From Clostridiaceae bacterium (lineage in GTDB: Bacteria; Bacillota; Clostridia; Lachnospirales; Lachnospiraceae): a DNA stretch of 20,880 nt. The stretch spans positions 1 through 20,880 of the forward strand of contig JAGZXV010000092.1 of NCBI GenBank assembly GCA_018378255.1. Direction: 5' to 3'. Position 1 is the stretch's first letter. Every line of letters begins with the position of its first letter. Below, in pieces: positions 7,448 through 15,159 of the stretch. Below the pieces are notes generated by a model, which was given only the letters and a program-made list of their open reading frames with translations, was not told the origin of the DNA and did not search any database. A program made the translations under genes and the position numbers.

Positions 7448-8335
7448 ATGGATACGAGAGTTATTGAATATATGATCGCCATTTCCGAAGAAAAAAGCTT
7501 GAGCAAAGCGGCGGAAAAGCTTTATATTTCCCAGCCGGCCCTGAGCCAGCAGTTAAAGAAACTGGAAGCTGAACTGGGTACCCCCCTGTTTACAAGGGAG
7601 AAAAACAGCCTGCTTCTCACCGACGCAGGACGAGTTTATATCAATGGCGGCCAGTCCATTCTGCATATCAAGCAGGAGGCGCTCAAACAGCTGAACCATA
7701 TGAGCTACACTTCCCGGAATTTTATCCGTTTCGGATATACGCCGGTCAATGCCATCGAATGTCTGCCTGCATTCCGGATGGAATTTCCCGATATTGAACT
7801 GTCCACCCGCCAGTACAGCACGCTGGAAGCCAAAGAAGCTCTGATCCAGGGCAGTTTGGATATTGCCGTGGTCCTGACTTCTTCGCTTCAGCATGGAAGT
7901 CTGGAGTTCCTGCCTCTCTGTAAGGACGAACTCCTGTTAGCCCTTCCCGCCGGTCATCCTGCGGCAAAGGAAGAGAAACCTTTTAAAGACGGATATTCCC
8001 GTCTGGCTGGCGACTATTTTATTCTGGATCCGGCCGGTACCTATTCCAGGAATATAGAAGACCGGGCCTTAAATGCCATGGGAATACAGCCTAAGATCCT
8101 CTGTGAAACCAATGATTACACCACCGAACGGTATATGCTCAACCGGGGCCTGAGCAATTGTTTTATCCCCAGGTTTTCCCTTCATGCGGAAGATACGTTC
8201 CGCACTTATCCGCTGGACCCGCCCCAGTCCTTTTATGTGGCGGCGGCTTATTCGAAAAATATTATATTGTCGGAACCGGTAAAGTATCTGCTGCGGCTGC
8301 TTTTGAATTTGTTTGACCGGCATGTGGGGAATTGA
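7448..8335 (+). CDS. LysR family transcriptional regulator (second of tandem pair)
   Basis: A 295-residue LysR-type regulator with a clear N-terminal helix-turn-helix ('EEKSLSKAAEKLYISQPALS', residues 14-33) and an effector domain starting around residue 88 ('NFIRFGYTPV'). It lies 33 bp after the first LysR gene on the same strand, so the two may be co-transcribed, though they are clearly diverged in the effector domain and should sense different ligands. A GGAG lies about ten bases before the ATG. The next gene downstream encodes a metallo-beta-lactamase-fold hydrolase, and tandem palindromes at 8330-8372 sit in between; that gene is the most obvious candidate target. The stop codon itself lies inside the first palindrome unit. 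Confidence 0.92.
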   Translation: MDTRVIEYMIAISEEKSLSKAAEKLYISQPALSQQLKKLEAELGTPLFTREKNSLLLTDAGRVYINGGQSILHIKQEALKQLNHMSYTSRNFIRFGYTPVNAIECLPAFRMEFPDIELSTRQYSTLEAKEALIQGSLDIAVVLTSSLQHGSLEFLPLCKDELLLALPAGHPAAKEEKPFKDGYSRLAGDYFILDPAGTYSRNIEDRALNAMGIQPKILCETNDYTTERYMLNRGLSNCFIPRFSLHAEDTFRTYPLDPPQSFYVAAAYSKNIILSEPVKYLLRLLLNLFDRHVGN

Positions 8336-8372
8336 TTCTGCCGCAGAATGAAATTGATTCTATCTCAGAATG
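8330..8372. repeat. Tandem palindromic operator-like repeat upstream of the MBL-fold gene
   Basis: Two 21-bp units, 8330-8350 and 8352-8372, share AATTGATTCT-N4-CAGAATG or the equivalent. Each holds a dyad: ATTCTG/CAGAAT around 3 bases in the first, ATTCT/AGAAT around 5 in the second. The period is 22 bp, about two helical turns, so both sites face the same side of the DNA. They lie just upstream of the presumed promoter. No T-run follows, so this is not a terminator. Confidence 0.55.
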
Positions 8373-8404
8373 TATTAATTAACACGCTAACGGATTATTT
8401 GTTG

Positions 8405-8410
8405 TATAAT
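8405..8410 (+). promoter_or_regulatory. Possible -10 element for the MBL-fold gene
   Basis: A consensus TATAAT lies 40 bp before the start codon, but no good -35 box is found 16-18 bp upstream. A weak -35 would suit a promoter that depends on an activator bound at the tandem palindromes. Confidence 0.4.
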
Positions 8411-8449
8411 CAGATATAAATTGACAGATAAATGAAAGGGGAATTCATC

Positions 8450-9325
8450 ATGACTTTAAAAGAAGAGTATCAGCAGAGATTAAACGAATATGAGGCGTTA
8501 AAACGCACCTCTCATGCCCACTTATGGGTAGACCAGGTTAACCGGTATGTGGAACCATTTCAGATCTTCGGCAGCCTTTACTATGTAGGAGATAATAATA
8601 TCTGCATGCACCTGATCGATACAGGAGACGGATTACTCCTTTGTGATGCGGGCAATTACGGATCAGAAGGATTGTTAGTCAACGCAATATGGGAGGCCGG
8701 TTTTAATCCCCACGATATCCGCTGGATCATCCTTTCCCATGCTCATGTTGACCATATCGGATGCGCAGAATTTTTCCGGAAGATGTATGGATGTAAGCTC
8801 TATATCGGCGCGCCTGATGCCCGGATGATGAAGGATGCTCCGGAACAGACATTGGTTCAGCGCAGCTCTGATATCAGCCATCATTTATTTGAACCGGATG
8901 AGGTCATCAATGATGGTGACATCCTCACATTTGGCAATACTGCGATTGAATTCTATCTGGTCCCGGGCCATACGAAAGGCACGCTGGCCTATTTCTTCCC
9001 TGTTAGCGACGGCAGCCGGACGCTGCGGGCCGGATACTACGGCGGCTTTGGTTTTAATACACTTACAAAAGCTTATTTAACAGAAACCGGCGATCCTGAT
9101 CTGCAGATGCGCCAGACTTATCTGGAATCTCTCAATAAAGTACGGGATCAGAAGGTAGACATTTTCCTGGGAAATCATACGAATAATAACCGGCTTTTGG
9201 AAAAACGGAAAAAAATGCTGGAGGAACCGGATGTAAATCCGTTTATAGATTCTTCTGAATGGAGGACTTATCTGGACGGGAAGAGGGATGAGCTGCTGGC
9301 GTTTATGGCGGATCCCAGTAAGTAA
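8450..9325 (+). CDS. Metallo-beta-lactamase-fold hydrolase (subclass B3-like)
   Basis: A 291-residue soluble metallohydrolase. The zinc-binding HxHxDH motif is HAHVDH at residues 97-102, followed by later ligand-type histidines in 'VPGHTKGT' and 'LGNHTNNN'. The sequence around 'GNYGSEGLLVNAIWEAGFNP..IRWIILSHAHVDH' is like B3-type lactamases and their environmental relatives, many of which are lactonases or other hydrolases and not resistance enzymes. I start at the ATG at 8450, eight bases after AGGGG; an ATG at 8432 would precede that site. There is no signal peptide, which argues against a periplasmic lactamase and for a cytosolic metabolic enzyme. It sits behind two LysR genes with operator-like repeats between, and ends at a strong bidirectional terminator. 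Substrate unknown. Confidence 0.85.
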   Translation: MTLKEEYQQRLNEYEALKRTSHAHLWVDQVNRYVEPFQIFGSLYYVGDNNICMHLIDTGDGLLLCDAGNYGSEGLLVNAIWEAGFNPHDIRWIILSHAHVDHIGCAEFFRKMYGCKLYIGAPDARMMKDAPEQTLVQRSSDISHHLFEPDEVINDGDILTFGNTAIEFYLVPGHTKGTLAYFFPVSDGSRTLRAGYYGGFGFNTLTKAYLTETGDPDLQMRQTYLESLNKVRDQKVDIFLGNHTNNNRLLEKRKKMLEEPDVNPFIDSSEWRTYLDGKRDELLAFMADPSK

Positions 9326-9349
9326 ATACGCAGAGATTACACATGAGAT

Positions 9350-9392
9350 AAAAACCGGGAAATCTTTATCAGTCAAAGATTTCCCGGTTTTT
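9350..9392. terminator. Bidirectional rho-independent terminator
   Basis: An 18-bp perfect stem (9350-9367 with 9375-9392) has a 7-nt loop and A/T tracts at both outer ends. It lies between the stop of the MBL-fold gene on the plus strand and the stop of the convergent uxaA-like gene on the minus strand, so it can terminate both. Confidence 0.93.
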
Positions 9393-9408
9393 ATTATGTA
9401 TAACCTGA

Positions 9409-10932
9409 TTATGCCAGCACTCCAATCTGCCACGGCACATATTCATCATAACCGATTCCCAGTTCTTCACTCTTGGTCTTCTCTCCTGAAGCGACGCGGA
9501 TCAGTTTCTCAAATATAATTTTTCCCATTTCGTCCAGATTCTTCTCTCCGTCAATGACCATACCGCAGTTGATATCCATATCATCGATCAGGTTCTTAAA
9601 CATGTCGGAATTAGACGCCAGTTTCACGGTCGGGCAGTGTACGGCTCCAAAGCAGGACCCACGGCCTGTGGTGAATGCGCAGAGAGTCGCTCCTGCTGCA
9701 AATTCACCGGTTACGGATACAGGATCATATCCCGGGCTGTCCATGATAACCAGACCTTTTTCTTTTACCCTTTCCGCATACTGGTAGAACTCGTTAACCG
9801 GAGTGCTTCCGCCCTTTTTGGCGCCTCCCAGGGATTTTTCCAGAACATTGGCTAAACCGCCCTTATTATTTCCCGGGCTGACTTTTCCATTGATCTGGCA
9901 GTCACGTCCTTTGTTGTATTCCAGCCACCAGTTCAGACGGTCTACAAATTTCTGGCCTATCTCAGGTGTTTTAGCCCGGCAGGTCAATGTATGTTCTACG
10001 CCGAATAATTCGGTAATTTCAGCCAAAATAGCGGTTCCGCCGTTCTTGACGAGCAGATCCACAGCTTTTCCAAGGGCAGGATTGGCCGATAAGCCGGAAA
10101 ATCCGTCCGATCCTCCGCACTGAAGCGCCAGTACCAGGTGCTCTACGGAAACAGGTTCCCTCTTGACCTGATTTGCAATTTCAAGCATCTCATATACGGC
10201 CTGGATTCCCAGTTTCACCGCTTTGGTTGTTCCGCCCACTTCCTGCATAACCAGCCTTCTCATCATAGGGCCTTCTGTAAGGCCTTCCTGCTCAAACATT
10301 CCGTCGATGTTATTTCTCTCGCATCCTAACGCGCATACCAGAGCTCCGGCTATATTAGGATTGACGCAGTGGCCTGAAATGGTCCGGCGCAGAAGGTCCA
10401 TAGCTTCCCCTGTCATCTCCATCCCGCATCCGATTCCGGTAATAAATGGAATCACCCCGTCCACGTTAGGATACGCTTTCATCACTTCCGGTGTAAAATG
10501 ATTGGCAATTCTTCTGGCAACTGTTCCCGCACAGTTTCCGGCTACCGGTATTGCAATAAAGTTTCTGGTAGCAACACGGCCGTCTTCCCGCACAATTCCC
10601 ATAAATGTGGGGCGGTCCTTTTCCGGAACCAGTTCTACCGGTTTATAATCTCTGGAAAATGCATAATCCTTATCCACTTCGTCAAACAGGATGTTATGGC
10701 TGTGCATCATGGTTCCCGGCTCCGTATCTTCTGCCGCATAACCGATCACCGTATTATATTTCTTGACAGCTTCGCCTTTTTTAATGAATCTGGCCGCCAC
10801 TTTATATCCGGACGGAACTTCCATCCGTGTTGTAATCCCCTCTTCCGGTATCTTTACACCTGCTGCTATATCATGGCGGGCTACCACCACATTATCATGT
10901 TCATCCAAACGAATAATCGGACATAATCCCAT
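9409..10932 (-). CDS. Altronate/galactarate dehydratase family protein (UxaA/GarD-like)
   Basis: A 507-residue cytosolic sugar-acid dehydratase. Residues 1-90 form the SAF domain; the rest is the catalytic UxaA/GarD domain, with 'GIGCGMEMTG', 'LGCERNNIDG', 'LQCGGSDGFSGLSANPALG' and 'GRGSCFG' segments carrying the conserved cysteines and acidic residues expected to bind the metal. Family members dehydrate altronate, galactarate or related sugar acids. Start ATG follows GGAGAGGG. No uronate isomerase, UxaB reductase or KDG aldolase is in the window, so the exact substrate is open; altronate, galactarate or a non-uronate hydroxy acid are all possible. It has its own promoter and diverges from the third LysR gene, which probably regulates it. 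It ends 17 bp from the shared terminator. Confidence 0.9.
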   Translation of the reverse strand: MGLCPIIRLDEHDNVVVARHDIAAGVKIPEEGITTRMEVPSGYKVAARFIKKGEAVKKYNTVIGYAAEDTEPGTMMHSHNILFDEVDKDYAFSRDYKPVELVPEKDRPTFMGIVREDGRVATRNFIAIPVAGNCAGTVARRIANHFTPEVMKAYPNVDGVIPFITGIGCGMEMTGEAMDLLRRTISGHCVNPNIAGALVCALGCERNNIDGMFEQEGLTEGPMMRRLVMQEVGGTTKAVKLGIQAVYEMLEIANQVKREPVSVEHLVLALQCGGSDGFSGLSANPALGKAVDLLVKNGGTAILAEITELFGVEHTLTCRAKTPEIGQKFVDRLNWWLEYNKGRDCQINGKVSPGNNKGGLANVLEKSLGGAKKGGSTPVNEFYQYAERVKEKGLVIMDSPGYDPVSVTGEFAAGATLCAFTTGRGSCFGAVHCPTVKLASNSDMFKNLIDDMDINCGMVIDGEKNLDEMGKIIFEKLIRVASGEKTKSEELGIGYDEYVPWQIGVLA

Positions 10933-11000
10933 ATTTTCCCTCTCCTTTTCTACACATCTGCCGGAAAAACAGCTGATCCCGGCTCCTCTTTGTTACTTTC

Positions 11001-11030
11001 AGTATAACAATCCGGAACCGTAAAATCCAA
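11001..11030 (-). promoter_or_regulatory. Promoter of the uxaA-like gene
   Basis: On the minus strand, TTGGAT (11030-11025) and TATACT (11006-11001) are 18 bp apart, and the -10 is extended (TGTTATACT). The start codon lies about 70 bp downstream. Confidence 0.65.
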
Positions 11031-11051
11031 TATTTAAAATTGATGTAAGGA

Positions 11052-11066
11052 ATCGAAAAAATCGAT
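11052..11066. promoter_or_regulatory. LysR-type T-N11-A operator candidate
   Basis: A 15-bp dyad, ATCGA-N5-TCGAT, contains an exact T-N11-A core. It lies just upstream of the -35 box of the uxaA-like gene and between it and the divergent LysR promoter, where a LysR activator would bind. Confidence 0.55.
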
Positions 11067-11082
11067 AATAGGAAGACTTTGC

Positions 11083-11111
11083 TTGCAACCGGAACTCAAT
11101 TCTTTTATAAT
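11083..11111 (+). promoter_or_regulatory. Promoter of the third lysR gene
   Basis: TTGCAA (11083-11088) and a consensus TATAAT (11106-11111) are 17 bp apart. Transcription should begin near 11118, inside the first bases of the 18-bp inverted repeat that follows. Confidence 0.7.
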
Positions 11112-11114
11112 TAA

Positions 11115-11166
11115 AATGTAACAGTTCAGGACATCCGGTTTGCCCGCCGTCCTGAACTGTTACATT
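11115..11166. repeat. Perfect 18-bp inverted repeat in the lysR leader
   Basis: Arms 11115-11132 and 11149-11166 are exactly complementary around a 16-nt loop. The element falls right after the -10 box of the third lysR gene, so its RNA would form a stable hairpin at or near the 5' end of the transcript, ending 53 bp before the start codon. No strong T-run follows on the plus strand. It could stabilise the mRNA, act as a protein-binding site on DNA, or be a small mobile repeat. Confidence 0.75.
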
Positions 11167-11219
11167 GAAATAATATATCATCATATGCTGCCCGAACAGA
11201 CAGCGGATAGGAGCAAAAG

Positions 11220-12107
11220 ATGAATACAAAGCATATCTCCTATATTTTGGAAATAGCCGAACAGAAAAATATCACGAAGGCAGCGGAAAAACTCTATGTT
11301 TCCCAATCCACATTAAGCCAATGCCTTGCCAACCTGGAAAGTGAACTGGGAACGCCGCTTTTTTACCGAAACAGCAAAGAATTGGTTCCGACACCAGCCG
11401 GCCTGTGCTATCTGGACGGCGCCAGGCAGATGATGGAAATCAAGAAACAGGTCTATGACAATATCGCTAAGATGACTGCCACCATGCCGATGGCATTTAC
11501 CATCGGAATTTCTTCCCAGAGCGGGCTCCGGGTATTCTCCAAAGTTTCTGCCCTTTATAAAAACGATTATCCCAATGTTACATTTAATATCATCGAAGAC
11601 CACAGCCTTCCGATGATCAAATTGCTGAACACCGGGAAACTGGATATGGCTATTCTGGCAGTTGACAACACAAAACGGATTCCTTCCGCTTATGAGCGTC
11701 TTTTGGACGAAGAACTATTTCTGGCATTTCCCGATATGCCGGCGTTCCAAAAATACTTTACCGACGATGGAATCATATGGGACGCTTTGAACCAGGCGCC
11801 ATTTATCCTATCGCCAAAGGGTACGATTATCCGTGAACTGGAAGAAGTGATGTGCAGCACCCATCGGATCCAGCCCTATGTGATCTGCGAGATAAGCAGC
11901 AAAGCCGCCGTCATCTCTATGCTGACGGAAGGCGTTGGAATCTCCCTGATTCCGCGTTCGGCCATGAAGGAGCTTGAGGGAATCAGGTACTTTTCCATAT
12001 CGCCGCAGCTGTACCGGCATCATGTGATCGCATATACGAAGAAGAAAACGCCAGAGAGGGAGAAGGAGGCATTTATTCAGTTGGTGAAGGAGAATTATAG
12101 TTTTTGA
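11220..12107 (+). CDS. LysR family transcriptional regulator (third)
   Basis: A 295-residue LysR-type regulator with an N-terminal helix-turn-helix ('NITKAAEKLYVSQSTLSQCL', residues 19-38) and an effector-binding domain from about residue 95. The ATG follows AGGAG by six bases. It is divergent from the uxaA-like gene with a T-N11-A dyad between them, so it most likely controls that gene. It is also convergent with, and only 23 bp from, the last gene of the fdrA cluster, so a role there is possible but not favoured. Promoter and leader hairpin are listed separately. Length and domain order are normal. Confidence 0.92.
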   Translation: MNTKHISYILEIAEQKNITKAAEKLYVSQSTLSQCLANLESELGTPLFYRNSKELVPTPAGLCYLDGARQMMEIKKQVYDNIAKMTATMPMAFTIGISSQSGLRVFSKVSALYKNDYPNVTFNIIEDHSLPMIKLLNTGKLDMAILAVDNTKRIPSAYERLLDEELFLAFPDMPAFQKYFTDDGIIWDALNQAPFILSPKGTIIRELEEVMCSTHRIQPYVICEISSKAAVISMLTEGVGISLIPRSAMKELEGIRYFSISPQLYRHHVIAYTKKKTPEREKEAFIQLVKENYSF

Positions 12108-12148
12108 AAGGGAGATAAAACTGGTTGGATTTACATGTTCTCCCTTTC
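12106..12148. other. Dyad between convergent lysR and fdrA-cluster ends
   Basis: A 10-bp perfect inverted repeat (12106-12115 with 12139-12148) surrounds a 23-nt spacer. It covers the stop codons of both converging genes. An inner pairing (ACTGGTTGG near 12120 with CCAACCGGT at 12151-12159) competes with it. There is no T-run on either side, so a role in ending transcription is uncertain. Confidence 0.4.
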
Positions 12149-12316
12149 CGCCAACCGGTCCAATATCTCTATCAGCCGCAGATTTCCTCCTGCCGGGGGA
12201 CGCCAGTCCACGTGAACGCATGGAACCTGCTGCGAGCGCACGGCATCATAAAATCCGGACAGGCCCAGATTAATGACTTCCATTTCAGTCTCCTGTGTTA
12301 TTCTTTTATCTCTCAT
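12131..12316 (-). CDS. Small FdrA-associated protein (61 aa)
   Basis: A 61-residue cytosolic protein whose ATG overlaps the fdrA stop as ATGA, a sign of translational coupling. The core from residue 12 ('MEVINLGLSGFYDAVRSQ') runs into 'VPCVHVDWRPPAGGN' and a short helix 'LRLIEILDRL', which looks like a folded domain and not random sequence. From memory, a similar segment occurs fused to longer FdrA- or DUF1116-type proteins: E. coli YahG is about 472 residues against about 419 for YlbE, and the 61-residue difference would fit. I infer it is a split-off domain or subunit of the carbamoyltransferase complex. No function is known to me, and it is easily missed by gene finders. It is the last gene of the cluster. 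Confidence 0.75.
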   Translation of the reverse strand: MRDKRITQETEMEVINLGLSGFYDAVRSQQVPCVHVDWRPPAGGNLRLIEILDRLAERENM

Positions 12317-13881
12317 CCGTTTACCTCCGTTCCTCTGCCGTTAATCACCGATAACGCTGTCTCCACCGCCTGTGCATTGGATTCAGCTACCAGGATGCCC
12401 TGCTGCTGCAAAATCCGTTTCTGTTCTTCATAATTCTGAACGTCTTCATGAGTTCCGCAAATCGCAGCAGCAAAAATGACATGGCGTTTCTGCTCTTTCA
12501 GCAGTTCCCGGGCTTTTGCCACTTCTTCAGCTAAAACGGATGCAGGATTTTCATGAGATCCATATCCGATCTCCACATCCGCCAGAATCACCGCAGTTTC
12601 CTTATCGGCGGCTTCGCTGAGCAGTCTCTCTTCCCTTAAAGACGGTTCGATCATGGGATGGGGCTTTCCAACAGTGAATTCATCATCTCCCAAATCCAGT
12701 ACCGTATGTTCCTTTGAGTTTTGACCTCCACCGATCTTTTCATCTCCGGTCACAGCGATATTAGAATATACTTTTTTGGTATGCCGCCGGATCTGCAGCA
12801 TGGCCTCATAGGCCAGAGTGCCTCCGCAGTACAGGCCTCTGATATATTTCTGTTCCGGCTGGAGCAGCATTCTTTGGGACATGGCCGCCTCTAACATCTC
12901 CGGAGAGGCTTCGTGCCTGTTTCTGTCGCCCGTACCTGACAGTTCAACCGCCATACGTGCGGCCTCTTCCAGCGTGGCCGCAGTTTTCCAAGGAAGTCCT
13001 GAATCATCGTCAGCCTCACTTCCCATGAAACAGGCCACCACCGGCTTTTTCTTTCCCCGTAGATACCCGGCTATCTTTTCCAATACGGAAGGAGCCGGCG
13101 GCTTGGACACGATCACGATCACATCTGTGCTGTCGTCATGTTCCAAAAGCTCCAGACAGGCCAGCATCATCCTGCCTCCAATGGCTTCCTTTACATCCCT
13201 TCCTCCGGTACCGAATGCCTGGGAAATCCCCCCGCCCCGGTTGCTTATCTGGCACATCACCTCTTGCAGGCCGGTTCCCGACGCGGCCGCCAAGCCGATA
13301 GTTCCACGCTTCACCCGGTTAGCAAACCCCAGGCCTGCGCCGTTAATCACCGCAGTACCGCAGTCAGGCCCCATCATGAGAAGCCCTCTTTCCAATGCCA
13401 GGTCTTTCAGTTTCCTCTCTTCTTCCAACGATACATTGTCGCTGAAAAGCAGGACATGGCGGTCTGCCATAAGAAGCTTTTTCACCTCTCTGGCTGCAAA
13501 TGCTCCCGGCAGAGAGACGACGGCTATAGATGCGTTCGGATGACGTTCCATCGCTTCTTCCACGGTTTTTACAATATCATTACTCTCTTTTTTCATGTGG
13601 GCGGCCTTGTTGTTCAGTTCTTCTGATGCCATTTCCAGCACCTGATTCACGTCTTCCTCTGTTTTTGCCCTAATAGCAAAGACGAGATCGTTGGCTCCTG
13701 CCCTGCGGCCGTCGTCCGTCAATAGACCTGATGTTTCCATTAAATCTTTATTCATATCCGTAGCCATCATCACGGCCACATTCTTAGCAGAGCCAAGCTG
13801 CCTGCCTATTTTACTGGTAAGCAGCATTAAAGTAGCCGAATCATAGTATTGGTTTGTCTTTACAACATTTTTTAATATCAT
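12313..13881 (-). CDS. fdrA: FdrA-family protein, oxamate carbamoyltransferase subunit (AllF-like)
   Basis: A 522-residue cytosolic protein with the acyl-CoA-synthetase-like fold of FdrA/YahF proteins. Visible landmarks are 'GPDCGTAVINGAGLGFANRV' from residue 171, 'SGTGLQEV' at 201-208 and 'GTGGRD' at 224-229, the nucleotide/CoA-ligase-like core. In E. coli, FdrA (AllF), YlbE (AllG) and YlbF (AllH) together form oxamate carbamoyltransferase, converting oxalurate and phosphate to oxamate and carbamoyl phosphate. All three families are present here, which supports the same reaction. I start at the ATG at 13881, preceded by GGGGGAA and 13 bp after the upstream stop; an ATG at 13938 would overlap DUF1116 by 44 bp without a good ribosome site. 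Its stop overlaps the next small gene. Confidence 0.9.
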   Translation of the reverse strand: MILKNVVKTNQYYDSATLMLLTSKIGRQLGSAKNVAVMMATDMNKDLMETSGLLTDDGRRAGANDLVFAIRAKTEEDVNQVLEMASEELNNKAAHMKKESNDIVKTVEEAMERHPNASIAVVSLPGAFAAREVKKLLMADRHVLLFSDNVSLEEERKLKDLALERGLLMMGPDCGTAVINGAGLGFANRVKRGTIGLAAASGTGLQEVMCQISNRGGGISQAFGTGGRDVKEAIGGRMMLACLELLEHDDSTDVIVIVSKPPAPSVLEKIAGYLRGKKKPVVACFMGSEADDDSGLPWKTAATLEEAARMAVELSGTGDRNRHEASPEMLEAAMSQRMLLQPEQKYIRGLYCGGTLAYEAMLQIRRHTKKVYSNIAVTGDEKIGGGQNSKEHTVLDLGDDEFTVGKPHPMIEPSLREERLLSEAADKETAVILADVEIGYGSHENPASVLAEEVAKARELLKEQKRHVIFAAAICGTHEDVQNYEEQKRILQQQGILVAESNAQAVETALSVINGRGTEVNG

Positions 13882-13894
13882 CTGCCTGTTCCCC

Positions 13895-15130
13895 CTATAT
13901 ACCCAATTTTTCCGCAAGCGCCAGAAGGGCTTGTTCAAACGGCCCCATCGGCAGCACCGACATCCCAGCTCCGATCATCCCCACTCCCGCGCGGTTAGAC
14001 GCAATCGCTGTATTGAGCACAGGAGTGATTCCCGTTTCAACCACCTTCATAATATCGATTCCGCACGGAAGACCTCTGAAATCGTTGATCGGTATCTGAT
14101 ACTTGGGGTGTTCGGCCAGTGTGATCTGATACATGGAATCAGTTGTGTCAATGGCAGTCTGCACGCTGTCGGCTCCCAAAAACCTAACAATGGCAGGAGC
14201 TGCCACCATAGCACACCCGCCAAATCCACCTACTTCCATAATCGCGCTGTCACCGATATCGGGATTGGCATCTTCTTTCGTATACCCTGGAAAATACAGT
14301 CCCTCCACCACAGGCGCAGGAGCGGTAAACCATCGGCCGGGCAGGCCGCTGATCCGTATGCCTATTTCAACGCCGTTTCTGGCAATCGCAGTCACCATGG
14401 TAGACCCGTCTACCCCATCGGCCGCGTCGGCCGCCAGTTTATTAGCCGCCATGGCCAGATTGAGAAAGAACTGGTCATTGCCCACGCCGATAAATTTAAG
14501 GATATCTTCTGCATCCTTACCGGCTGTTCTGGCAATGTGGGGACACAGAAGTTTTAATATGAGCGCCGTAGTCGCATGGTTTCTCATATGAAGTTCGTCG
14601 CCCATGGAAAGCCCCTGGGCCATCACCGGTCCCAGATCGATCCCCCCCAATTCCCGGATGATCCTTGAAAATACAGGTGCGGCCACCTCTTCCATCCATT
14701 TCAGGCGTTTCAATGTTTTGTCCGTATATTCGCCGAACCTCAGGCCGACTCCGCTGCCCTCGCTAATATTGGCATAACTTCTCCTGCCCGTATTTCTGTC
14801 CTCCACCACCCAGAGAGGCATAGACCAGGTAGTAATGCCTGTCATAGGGCCTACCGCGCCAAACTCATGGCATGTCTTATAGACAACACTGCCATCAGCC
14901 GCTCTCATCCTGGCTTCTTCCACATTCCCGGCAATGCCCTCATTCATCAGGGCACAGTAGACAGCCCCTTTCATCGGCTCACACATCTGTTCAAATTCAA
15001 TGGGCGGTCCGGAATGAAGGATTACATTTTTTTCTATCCCCTCTAAAACCTCGCAGGCGGGTTTCACATCTATTAAAACTGGTTCGGCTGACATCAATCG
15101 TTTGACAGCCGTTTCATTCGCCTTTTGCAT
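13895..15130 (-). CDS. DUF1116 protein, AllG-like subunit, second copy
   Basis: A 411-residue cytosolic DUF1116 (YlbE/YahG) protein. Conserved blocks include 'LHSGPPIEFEQMCEPMKGA' near residue 38, 'CHEFGAVGPMTGITTWSMP', 'MAQGLSMGDELHMRN', 'TAIARNGVEIGIRISGLPG' and 'FTAPAP'. In E. coli this family is the AllG subunit of oxamate carbamoyltransferase. It is the close partner of fdrA, only 13 bp upstream of it, so it probably forms the main AllF-AllG complex. A second DUF1116 gene lies at the head of the cluster and shares most of these blocks, indicating an old duplication. ATG follows AAGGAGGT. Function by homology is good; the role of having two copies is not known. Confidence 0.9.
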   Translation of the reverse strand: MQKANETAVKRLMSAEPVLIDVKPACEVLEGIEKNVILHSGPPIEFEQMCEPMKGAVYCALMNEGIAGNVEEARMRAADGSVVYKTCHEFGAVGPMTGITTWSMPLWVVEDRNTGRRSYANISEGSGVGLRFGEYTDKTLKRLKWMEEVAAPVFSRIIRELGGIDLGPVMAQGLSMGDELHMRNHATTALILKLLCPHIARTAGKDAEDILKFIGVGNDQFFLNLAMAANKLAADAADGVDGSTMVTAIARNGVEIGIRISGLPGRWFTAPAPVVEGLYFPGYTKEDANPDIGDSAIMEVGGFGGCAMVAAPAIVRFLGADSVQTAIDTTDSMYQITLAEHPKYQIPINDFRGLPCGIDIMKVVETGITPVLNTAIASNRAGVGMIGAGMSVLPMGPFEQALLALAEKLGI

Positions 15131-15159
15131 AGTACCTCCTTTTAAACACGGTAAAAGCC

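Noticed and set aside
8450..9325. Beta-lactam resistance gene
   Set aside because: The fold and zinc motif fit, but there is no export signal and the context is metabolic regulation; a resistance role is not supported.
10999..11229. 76-codon minus-strand frame in the uxaA/lysR gap
   Set aside because: It covers two promoters, the T-N11-A dyad and the 18-bp hairpin; the regulatory reading explains the sequence better.
12106..12148. Terminator for the fdrA cluster or the lysR gene
   Set aside because: The 10-bp stem is real, but the 23-nt loop and lack of T-run on either strand do not support a rho-independent terminator.
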